From Amnibacterium setariae (GTDB taxonomy: Bacteria > Actinomycetota > Actinomycetes > Actinomycetales > Microbacteriaceae), in the NCBI RefSeq assembly GCF_003581425.1, contig NZ_QXTG01000003.1:248293-312292 (forward strand): 64,000 nucleotides of DNA. The letters are read 5' to 3'. Each line of letters opens with the position of its first letter. Positions within the stretch are counted from its first letter, which is position 1. Shown here piece by piece: positions 55,201-61,369 of the stretch. Under the pieces are notes generated by a model. That model was not told where the DNA came from. It saw only the letters and a program-made list of their open reading frames with translations, and searched no databases. The translations under genes were made by a program, and so were the position numbers.

Positions 55201-55618
55201 TCAGCAGAGCGCCGATCGTCCTGGCGCTGAGTTCACGGGCGGCGAAGGCCGAGGTGCCGTCGACGGTGTTCCGCACCTGCGCAGGCGTGCCGTACCCCTC
55301 GCCGGACTGGCTCCAGTCCTCACGCCCGCGACCGATCAGCACCCATCCACCGCCATCGGTGGTCTGGTCGCAGTAGAACTGCTGAGGAGCGGTCAGGGCC
55401 GGCGTGTAGAGCCAGTAGATCCCGCTCGGAGCGTCGGGCGCGTTCTGCTTGACCTCCCAGCAGGAGGCGGCGGCGCGGGCAGTGCTCGACCCGTCGGGAG
55501 CCGGCGCCGCCGCGATCGCGGGCGCGGTCTGGGTGCCGAGGACGAGTGCGCCGGCGAGCGCGATCGCCGGAAGGAAGCGGGTGCTGAGCCGTCGGGCGGC
55601 TGAGGGGGAGGAGGACAT
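52235..55618 (-). CDS. Large secreted protein: fibrinogen-like domain, beta-propeller, Fn3 and two tandem beta-sandwich repeats
   Basis: A 1,127-residue exported protein. Residues 1 to ~37 are a signal peptide (LPAIALAGALVLGTQTAPAI). Residues ~50-265 are fibrinogen-like: GIYWLYTPALTAPQQFYCDQ and TDGGGWVLIGRGREDWS. Residues ~295-680 are delta-60 propeller blades (VYVGGNFAQV, RIVAGGDFSSVNG, LYVGGSFTHA). One Fn3 domain follows (~690-775), then two ~160-residue homologous galactose-binding-like sandwiches, each with TRADDGV-V-VNGVEVGR and NVIAAE-H-NYRTTP. No catalytic site is visible; glycan binding or adhesion is likely. ATG 55618 has GGAG in front; ATG 55654 has no ribosome site. It overlaps the CDP-alcohol phosphotransferase start by four bases. 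Confidence 0.82.
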   Translation of the reverse strand: MSSSPSAARRLSTRFLPAIALAGALVLGTQTAPAIAAAPAPDGSSTARAAASCWEVKQNAPDAPSGIYWLYTPALTAPQQFYCDQTTDGGGWVLIGRGREDWSQSGEGYGTPAQVRNTVDGTSAFAARELSARTIGALLNDAPVSSLPDGVRLRRASAADGSAWQEVRFTFSSPRNDWSWLFADLQRVGTWSFDGTTGAGGTTKSFGSDQAFRRVQTTVNKSVGYQNGFGFGNTVAGSTAATSYIWKGATGYARPFTQVYLRPKLMSSAIETAFPTGGTAARTQPSVASSLALPTVYGVNGLGAAGTGIQDTEVSAFTESKGAVYVGGNFAQVQRDSSGTGRVAQSYLAAFDVRTGSYIPGFTPKFNNQVKAVATLPDGRIVAGGDFSSVNGVAENGLVVLDPTTGAIDQAFTGRLINALSTSGGQATVRALDVQGKWLYVGGSFTHAVGGSSTAQVYSRGAVRLSVTDGTPDRSWTTEFDGTVISLDASPKGDRVYFAGYFANDKGTPTLRAAALDTTSGAVIPWTVDFTSASASYQQAVQEVGDRVWIGGSEHMVFSYHRSDMSEASTNLTSSEGGDGQAFGSDGTNVYAGCHCYLANYSDAKTHNWTDPGTAWTQASKIEATGAWNATTGTYVPAFSPSFNEREGAGTWAIFTDSTGVTWMGGDFTAVRTGSTGKVWAGGYARFAPNDSTAPTAPTGLTVVPSSTGVTVSWKGSTDASGAVTYQVMRDDRVVATTTSTSIDLPSVDGDPNYFVRAADASLNLSASTPAVKTTITPPPSSAGTLVADGSSWSWATSADAGWAAAAYDASGWASGSAPLGWGDSSIATTVSTAASKPLTTYYRKQITINAPDTLGAVTLSTRADDGVVVYVNGVEVGRSNMPSGAIGSGTYASSAVSTKSATAAPVTFTVPSSRFVQGENVIAAEVHANYRTTPNSSFDLSAVAGGSSPTPGQPLASGTTVLADQSAWSYWHDSTAVAAGWSASAFDDTGWPTARAALGWGTGAIASQLPAPASGRPLTTYFRSAFVIPDGGLPSTGLTLTTRADDGVAVFVNGVEVGRANLPTGTLTAGTYALSAPSTSTATSNPVTFTVPASLLRPGRNVIAAEMHSNYRTTPSASFDLAAVVR

Positions 55619-55715
55619 CAACGGGGCTCCGTCGGTCGAGGCGTGGGGACGCATGGGTAGTCGGGGGCTGCGGGGTGCGGGTGTCGTGGGGCTGAGGTCG
55701 GGTTCGGAGTGCTGG

Positions 55716-56327
55716 TCAGCAGCGCGTATCGCTCGGGAAGCCGTGGGCGTCGACGCGCCAGGCGCCGTCCCGGTAGGCCAGGTCGTACAGGTTCAGCGCG
55801 CGCCGCGACGCGTGAGGGTTCGCGAGGACGGTCTTTCCGGCGGAATCCACGGTTCGGACGTCGCGGGAGTCGACGCAGGCCTCTACCGTCGCGGTGGGTA
55901 CGGTCGAATCGAGGTGCGAGCGGAGCACGCGGAGTTCTGCGATCCGAGGCGCGCCACGCACGCTCCACCCGTTCGCCTTGAGCTCGAGCACCTGCGCCTG
56001 CACTTCCTGCAGCGCCTCGCCGGTGACGACCTGCGCGAGCTCGTCCGCGCTCGATCGGGCGGTCAGGGCGCTGACCGAGCGCGAGTAGGTCGACACGATT
56101 GCCGCGGCGGAGTGGTCGTCGATGCGACGTCGAGCCGCCGCCGCAGGCGGCGTGACAGCAGAGAGCGGCTCGACGCTCGTCGCCGTGGCCATGCTCGACG
56201 GTGAGGGCGCGGCCGTCATCGATCGCGTGCTCGGCATGCCCGGGCTGATGAGGTGCGGTACGACGAGCGCGCCAGCGACGACGAGCGTGATCAGCCCGGC
56301 GCTGCCCGCGAGAAGCAGGCGCCTCAT
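55716..56327 (-). CDS. Exported or membrane-anchored protein of unknown function
   Basis: A 203-residue protein. MRRLLLAGSAGLITLVVAGA is a signal/anchor sequence. Residues ~30-65 are Ser/Thr/Pro-rich. The remainder (SAAAIVSTYSRSVSALTARS, EVQAQVLELKANGWSVRGAP, NLYDLAYRDGAWRVDAHGFP) has the helix-then-curved-sheet look of NTF2-like extracytoplasmic proteins, with the last strands reading like 'V.L.....W.V....'. Two cysteines occur late. It is 97 bases before the large secreted protein and may be first gene of the minus-strand operon. Confidence 0.65.
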   Translation of the reverse strand: MRRLLLAGSAGLITLVVAGALVVPHLISPGMPSTRSMTAAPSPSSMATATSVEPLSAVTPPAAAARRRIDDHSAAAIVSTYSRSVSALTARSSADELAQVVTGEALQEVQAQVLELKANGWSVRGAPRIAELRVLRSHLDSTVPTATVEACVDSRDVRTVDSAGKTVLANPHASRRALNLYDLAYRDGAWRVDAHGFPSDTRC

Positions 56328-56732
56328 GAAGAGGGCTCGCGATCGACGAGAGCTGCGTGCGGCCGCGAGACGGCCGAGCGCAGCCGGGGCGTGGAGGGTG
56401 TGCTGTGGTGCGGGGTGTGCATTGGGGTCGCCTGTCGGGTCACAGGGGGGAGGGTGTTGGGTGGCGCAGGCGTCGAGCCTGCGCGAGCACCGTGACGACG
56501 AATCGGCAGGAGATGCTCAGGGTGGTCTCACTGTAGGGCGAGTAGAAGGGTCTGCCCACCCCTTGTTCGGGGCATGCCATGGATCGTGCTGCTCGGCGCA
56601 GATCTCGCGCGGCATGTCGGGAATCCCTGCACCGCAATTCAAGTGTGCGGAAGGCTTCAGCGGGTGATCTTCCGGCGTGTCACACTCCTCCGCGAGCCCG
56701 GCCGGGGCTGGTGAGGGAAGGATCGCGTCGCG
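56328..56732. other. Divergent non-coding region between the minus-strand operon and the GH16 gene
   Basis: 405 bases with no supported gene. It holds the promoter-like pair and leader hairpin listed separately for the minus strand. For the plus-strand GH16 gene only the ribosome site GGGAAGGA (56715-56722) is clear. Confidence 0.5.
56464..56558 (-). promoter_or_regulatory. Candidate promoter and leader hairpin of the large minus-strand operon
   Basis: On the minus strand TGGGCA (56558-56553), 17 bases, TACAGT (56535-56530) resembles a housekeeping promoter. About 40 bases downstream is a perfect eight-base-pair hairpin, arms at 56484-56477 and 56471-56464 (GCGCAGGC / GCCTGCGC) with a five-base loop. 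The first gene starts at 56327, giving a ~195-base leader. Confidence 0.35.
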
Positions 56733-58352
56733 ATGTCAGAGCCGCCTGCGGCCAGCTCGGAAGAGTCGTCGTTCGTCCGAGCGCGGGGACGGCGGTCCGC
56801 ATCGCGCCGAGTGACCTACGTCCCGCCCGCGGCGCGCCGAGGTCGGGCGCTCCGGAGCGGACGGTGGACCACGGTCGCTGTCGCGATCGCGGCCCTCGTG
56901 GTCTCGATGTCCCTCGTTCGGCCGGCATTCGCGGACGTCTCCGATCTCAAGCGCGCCACCGCATCTCGGGCAGTGGTGTCGAGCAGTGGTGCCGAGGTAC
57001 GGCAGGGGCTTCGCGAGGCGCCGTCGAGAACCTCGGCGAAGGTTCAACGTCACCTCCGACCGAAGCGGCATGACGAGCGGATGCATCAGAAGCACGTGGT
57101 CCCGCCCGGGCGTGGATTCTGGTGGGTCTTCTGGGAGTCGTGGTTCGTGCCTCGTCCGGCTGCGCCGCGTCCGACGGCGGGGGCCGGAACCGCGCTGCCG
57201 TCGCCAGTCCCTTCCTCGTCGGCCGCGGAGTCGGGCACCTCTCCGGAGCCGACTGCTTCGTCGACGCCGGACGGGATGGAGATCGCTCCGAGCGCGGCCC
57301 CTTCCCGTGATCCGCAGGCCCCGGCCGACGCGCCTTCAGCGACCGCGTCGTCGCAACCCGTTGTCGTCCCCTCGGAGGCCGCAGCGTCCACGCCTGCTCC
57401 GCTTCCGGCCGAGCCGCTGCCCTCGTCGACCACTTCACCGGCACCGGCTGCTCAGCCCCTGCCGACGCCGTCCCCGGAGCCGACCACCGCTCCCTCGCCG
57501 CCGTTCGTCACTCCTGCACCGGTGACGACCACTCCCGCTCCTCCGCTGATCGTTCCGCAACCGGGAGGAGTGCCGGCCGTTCCTGACGGGCCGGGCGGCA
57601 GTGGTTGGCGACTTGCTTGGAACGACGAGTTCGACGGCACGACGCTTGACGCAGCGCGCTGGAAGGTGCTCGACCGGTCGACGTTCGGCGACGGGAACCA
57701 GCAGCTCGAGTGCCAGATGAAGAGCAACGTGAGCGTCGCCGATGGCCGTCTGACGCTCGTCGCGCAGCAGGAGGTCCGCCCCGTCCAATGCGGTTCGCGG
57801 GACGCGCGGTTCCCAGGAGGCCGGTCCTACACCGGCGCGACGATCGAGACGTCCGGCAGGTCGGCGTTCCAGTACGGCTACGTCGAGATGCGAGCGAAGC
57901 TCCCGGTCGAGCCGGGTACCTCCAAGGGGCTCTGGCCGGCGTTCTGGCTTCGCCCGACCGACGGTGGATTCGGTGAGATCGACGTGCTCGAAGCCATCGG
58001 GACGTCCTCCAGCGCTGCGAAGGACGCAGCACACCTCACCATCCACCACGACTACTCCGGTGGCATCGGCAAGCAGACGAGCACGATCTCCTATCCCTCC
58101 GGATCGCTCTCCAGCGAGTACCACCGGTACGGCGTCGATTGGGAGCCCGGTTCGCTGACCTGGTACATAGACGGACGCGCGGTGTGGACCCGCTCGACGA
58201 CGACGACGCCCTGGCTCGACTCCACCTTCGCGCGGCCGTTCTTCCTCCGCTTGAATCTGGCGGTCGGAGGAACATGGCCGGGATCGCCCGACGCGGCAAC
58301 CGTGTTCCCGAAGCGGTACGACGTCGATTGGGTGCGCGTCTACCAGCGCTGA
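56733..58352 (+). CDS. Secreted or anchored family 16 glycoside hydrolase
   Basis: A 539-residue protein. A basic ~45-residue N-terminus precedes one hydrophobic segment (VAVAIAALVVSMSLVRPAFA) with an AFA-D cleavage site. Residues ~135-285 are a long Pro/Ser/Ala linker. The catalytic domain (~290-539) has WRLAWNDEFDGTTLDAARWK, GYVEMRAKLPVEPGTSKGLW, the GH16 active-site motif GEIDVLEAIG (E-x-D-x2-E, nucleophile and acid/base both present), YHRYGVDWEPGSLTWYIDG and RYDVDWVRVYQR. Family enzymes cut beta-1,3/1,4-glucans or related polymers; here it may trim or release the locus's own polysaccharide (inference). ATG 56733 follows GGGAAGGA. Confidence 0.9.
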   Translation: MSEPPAASSEESSFVRARGRRSASRRVTYVPPAARRGRALRSGRWTTVAVAIAALVVSMSLVRPAFADVSDLKRATASRAVVSSSGAEVRQGLREAPSRTSAKVQRHLRPKRHDERMHQKHVVPPGRGFWWVFWESWFVPRPAAPRPTAGAGTALPSPVPSSSAAESGTSPEPTASSTPDGMEIAPSAAPSRDPQAPADAPSATASSQPVVVPSEAAASTPAPLPAEPLPSSTTSPAPAAQPLPTPSPEPTTAPSPPFVTPAPVTTTPAPPLIVPQPGGVPAVPDGPGGSGWRLAWNDEFDGTTLDAARWKVLDRSTFGDGNQQLECQMKSNVSVADGRLTLVAQQEVRPVQCGSRDARFPGGRSYTGATIETSGRSAFQYGYVEMRAKLPVEPGTSKGLWPAFWLRPTDGGFGEIDVLEAIGTSSSAAKDAAHLTIHHDYSGGIGKQTSTISYPSGSLSSEYHRYGVDWEPGSLTWYIDGRAVWTRSTTTTPWLDSTFARPFFLRLNLAVGGTWPGSPDAATVFPKRYDVDWVRVYQR

Positions 58353-58489
58353 GCAGGACCGACCTGAACGGGGGGATGCGAGGGCGGCCGCGTCCGGAGA
58401 CAATCGACGCACCCGTTTGCTCTGCGACGTCATCCGACCCGGGCGTGACTCGCAGCCCTCACCTGCCTGCCCGGGCACGAGGAGTCGCT

Positions 58490-59770
58490 GTGCCCGCCAA
58501 GACCGACGAGTGGTCGCTCGACGTCGGACAGGTGGTTCGGCGCATCGGCCGCCGTTGGAAGCTCATCGTCGTCGTCTGCCTCGCAACGGCGGCGCTCGCG
58601 TCAGCGGCGGGCGTCGTCGCCCCTCGACACTACGAAGCGACTGCGTCCGTAGCCGTGCTGCCGGTGCGGCTTCCCGGGTCGAATGCTACGCCGACGATCA
58701 ACATCGACACCGAGCGCGCTGTCATGCTGTCCCGAGAGGTGGCCGCGATCGCAGCCGGCCTCCTGCGTGATGGGACTACGGCCGACATGCTCGATCAGTC
58801 GGTGTCGGTCGCTGCGCCGCAAGGATCCGAGGTGCTTCAGGTCACGGTCCTGGCTGGCGACCCTGACGAGGCCGCGAAGCAGGCGAATGCGCTCGCGTCG
58901 GCGTACCAGCAGTTCCGTGCCCAGGGCGCGCTCCAGACCGCCGGTCCGAGCATCGCGGCGCTCGACGAGCAGATCGCGGCCGCGCCGAGGGACAGCCGGT
59001 CGCGCGTGGACCTGCTGTCGCAGCGGACCGCGCTCCAGCACGTCGGAGACGCGACCTCACGTGTCATCGGGAAGGCCGTCGCACCGACCTCTCCCTCCTC
59101 CTTCGGGATCGCAGTGTTCGTCATGGGCGGCCTCGGAGGAGGCCTGCTTCTCGGCGCGGTCGTGGCTCTGCTCTGGGATGTCACCGACCCGCGGGTCCGG
59201 TTCTCCGAGCGGCTGCTCGAGGTCACGAGGGCACGCGTCGTCAGGTTGCAACCGGCAGACGAGCTGGAGACCACGCGATGGATGCTGCGGGCCGCCAGCG
59301 CCGCGCATTCGGGCAGGCCGGCCGTCGCCGTCCTGTTCGGAAAACCGGATCAGGTCGGTCGGATCATCGAGGCGGCTCGTGGTGCGGCTCCGCGGCTCGG
59401 TCGCTCCGTCGAGCAGGTCCAGGTGGAGCAGCTGCCTGACGGTGTTCTCGACCGAGGGTGGCGGTACCAACGAGAGGACGACGTCGACCTCGTCTGCATC
59501 GACGCCAGCGGCGTCCGATCCGAGGCGCAGCGCGCCGTGCTCATCTCGGAAGCCGATGTCGTGTCCGTCGTGGCGGATCGACGAACGCGGACCAGCGAAG
59601 TGCGAGACGTCCTCGCGCTGAGCGATCTCGACGACGGGCACGTCCTCGTGCCGATCTTCATCGAACGAAGCGCGTCGCGAGCAGCGGAGGCGACTGCAGG
59701 CGCGGCAGCCGACCAGTTGCAGTGGAACGACGAGAGCGCCGCGAAGGAGTTCGCTGCGCGCCGGGTCTGA
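58490..59770 (+). CDS. Wzz/Wzc-like chain-length protein with degenerate kinase domain
   Basis: A 426-residue protein. Residues ~1-215 match the Wzz-like part of Wzc: a first membrane segment (LIVVVCLATAALASAAGVVA), coiled middle region, and a second segment (IAVFVMGGLGGGLLLGAVVA). The cytoplasmic half aligns with a BY-kinase fold, but the Walker A loop is replaced (VLFGKPDQVGRIIEAAR), Walker A' is missing, and only a Walker-B-like DDVDLVCIDASG remains. No tyrosine cluster is at the C-terminus. It is probably a kinase-dead co-polymerase. GTG 58490 follows GAGGAG; the frame is open upstream. It follows the GH16 gene by 137 bases. Confidence 0.8.
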   Translation: MPAKTDEWSLDVGQVVRRIGRRWKLIVVVCLATAALASAAGVVAPRHYEATASVAVLPVRLPGSNATPTINIDTERAVMLSREVAAIAAGLLRDGTTADMLDQSVSVAAPQGSEVLQVTVLAGDPDEAAKQANALASAYQQFRAQGALQTAGPSIAALDEQIAAAPRDSRSRVDLLSQRTALQHVGDATSRVIGKAVAPTSPSSFGIAVFVMGGLGGGLLLGAVVALLWDVTDPRVRFSERLLEVTRARVVRLQPADELETTRWMLRAASAAHSGRPAVAVLFGKPDQVGRIIEAARGAAPRLGRSVEQVQVEQLPDGVLDRGWRYQREDDVDLVCIDASGVRSEAQRAVLISEADVVSVVADRRTRTSEVRDVLALSDLDDGHVLVPIFIERSASRAAEATAGAAADQLQWNDESAAKEFAARRV

Positions 59771-60051
59771 TCGCCGAGGACCGCGGCTGTCGTCGAGCGA
59801 TGCTCGCGTACCGACGACGGAATCGTCGCCCGGTCGGTCTTGCAGTCGACCAGCGCCCCGGGGTGCAGGTCGTTCTGCGAAGCAGGCGGATCCGGGATCG
59901 GAAGCGGTGTCGATGAGCCTCGCTTACGCCGGCTGTCCCTAGGTGGAAGCCGTGGAGCTGATTCGCGGCCCTCGTCGGGCCTGCAGGCCGGACTGTCACC
60001 GCGCCTCGATGTGCGAACCGTAGCCCGGACGTCGCGCGGGAGGATGGGCGG

Positions 60052-60981
60052 GTGCCCGTGCATCCGCTCATCGCCGCCCGCTTCCCGCTGATCGCCGACG
60101 TCGCGCCCGGCACGCCGACCGAGCTGCTGCCCGAGGAGGCGCTGCGGTTCGGCGAGCCCTACGGGGAGCACGCCCCGCCGGCGGTGGCGGTGGAGGAGCG
60201 GACGATCGACGGCCCGCATGGACCGATCCGTGTCCGCGTCTACCGGGCCGCCGACCTCGAGCGCGGCGCCCGGTCGCTGCTCTGGGCGCACGGCGGCGGC
60301 TTCGTCTCGGGCGACCTCGACATGCCGGAGGCCCACGTCGTGTCGCTGGAGCTCGCGTCGCGCCTCCGGGGCGTCGTCGTGAGCGTCGAGTACCGGCTCG
60401 CGGGGGAGACGGTGCACCACCCGATCCCCGTCGACGACGTCGAGGCCGCCTGGCGCTGGCTCCTTCGGTCCGCTGCCGAGCTCGGCATCGACCCGGCGCG
60501 GGCCTCGCTCGGCGGCGCGAGCGCGGGGGCGTTCCTCGCGAGCGCGGCGGCCCTGCGCACGACCGGCTCGGCGGAGGCGCCGGCGTCCGTCCTGCTCGCC
60601 TACCCGGCGCTGCACTTCCCGAACCCCGCGGTGGAGGACGCCCTCGCGGCGGAGCTGCGCGAGCTGCCGCCCTCGCTGCGCTTCTTCCCGCAGGTCGTGC
60701 TCGCGATCTTCCAGACCTACCTCGGGCGCATCACGGACATCCCGGCGGCCGAGACGCCGGGCCTCGCCGACCTGACCGGGTTCCCGCCGACGCGCATCGT
60801 GGTGTCCGAGTACGACGACCTGCGCGGCTCGGGCGAGCTCTTCGCCCTGCAGCTCGCCTCCCGCGGCGTGCCGGCGGCGCTCACGGTGGCGGAGGGCATG
60901 CTCCACGGCCACCTGAACATCGCCCCCGTCGCCGAGCTGCCCGAGGTCGCCCGCTCCCTCGACTTCCTCGCCGCCGAGTAG
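60052..60981 (+). CDS. Alpha/beta hydrolase, hormone-sensitive-lipase family esterase
   Basis: A 309-residue soluble enzyme. LLWAHGGGFVSGDLDMPEAH carries the HGGG oxyanion hole, LGGASAGAFLASAAAL the nucleophile Ser (G-A-S-A-G), SEYDDLRGSGELFALQ the acid Asp and MLHGHLN the His, so the catalytic triad is complete. It hydrolyses small carboxyl esters; natural substrate unknown. No signal peptide. A 281-base gap without features precedes it, and palindromic repeats follow, so it probably lies outside the polysaccharide locus. GTG 60052 is chosen. Confidence 0.88.
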   Translation: MPVHPLIAARFPLIADVAPGTPTELLPEEALRFGEPYGEHAPPAVAVEERTIDGPHGPIRVRVYRAADLERGARSLLWAHGGGFVSGDLDMPEAHVVSLELASRLRGVVVSVEYRLAGETVHHPIPVDDVEAAWRWLLRSAAELGIDPARASLGGASAGAFLASAAALRTTGSAEAPASVLLAYPALHFPNPAVEDALAAELRELPPSLRFFPQVVLAIFQTYLGRITDIPAAETPGLADLTGFPPTRIVVSEYDDLRGSGELFALQLASRGVPAALTVAEGMLHGHLNIAPVAELPEVARSLDFLAAE

Positions 60982-61004
60982 CCGCGAACCCGCGCCCACC
61001 CCGT

Positions 61005-61043
61005 TGGTCGAGGTGCGAGCGCAGCGAGCCTCGAGACCACCCC
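61005..61043. repeat. Palindromic repeat unit, copy 1
   Basis: 39 bases, TGGTCGAGGTGCGAGCGCAG onwards to CCTCGAGACCACCCC. The outer parts (TGGT-CGAGG and CCTCGAGACCA) are imperfect complements, so each unit can fold. It is repeated exactly at 61074-61112. Similar units are dispersed in Microbacteriaceae genomes as I recall; a genome search would confirm. Confidence 0.75.
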
Positions 61044-61073
61044 GATCCGCGCGTTCGACGGTTCCGCTCCCGC

Positions 61074-61112
61074 TGGTCGAGGTGCGAGCGCAGCGAGCCT
61101 CGAGACCACCCC
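61074..61112. repeat. Palindromic repeat unit, copy 2
   Basis: Exact 39-base copy of the unit at 61005-61043, in direct orientation with a 69-base period, between the esterase gene and a small membrane protein gene. It may act as a transcript end structure for the esterase gene (inference). Confidence 0.75.
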
Positions 61113-61189
61113 GCCCGGACCCTCGTACTGGGGATGCCCGGGCGAACGCGCCTTCGAAAGGCTGGAGCCCGACCTTGGGGGAGGTTCGG

Positions 61190-61360
61190 ATGGTCCTGAC
61201 GATCGTGCTCGCGGTGCTCGCCGCCTGGGTGCTGGTGTCCGTCCTGCTCGCGCTGGTGATCGGCCGCGCGGTCAAGCTCGCCGACACGGACCGCCGCCGT
61301 CGCATGGCCTACCGCGCCACGTCCGCGCCCGCGCGCACCGCCGCCCGCATCGCCTCCTGA
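61190..61360 (+). CDS. Small single-pass membrane protein
   Basis: A 56-residue protein. Residues 1-27 form one membrane segment (VLTIVLAVLAAWVLVSVLLA), followed by a basic cytoplasmic tail (DRRRRMAYRATSAPARTAAR). ATG 61190 is preceded by GGGGGAGG at the ideal distance, which supports translation. It converges on the LuxR-family gene with a 9-base gap. I do not recognise a family with a known role. Confidence 0.6.
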   Translation: MVLTIVLAVLAAWVLVSVLLALVIGRAVKLADTDRRRRMAYRATSAPARTAARIAS

Positions 61361-61369
61361 TCGACGGGC

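Noticed and set aside
55652-55654. ATG 55654 as start of the large secreted protein
   Set aside because: No ribosome site precedes it, whereas ATG 55618 has GGAG at good spacing and gives a normal signal peptide.
59350-61305. A 651-codon minus-strand open frame
   Set aside because: It is antisense to the degenerate Wzc and the esterase, crosses the palindromic repeats and has no fold.
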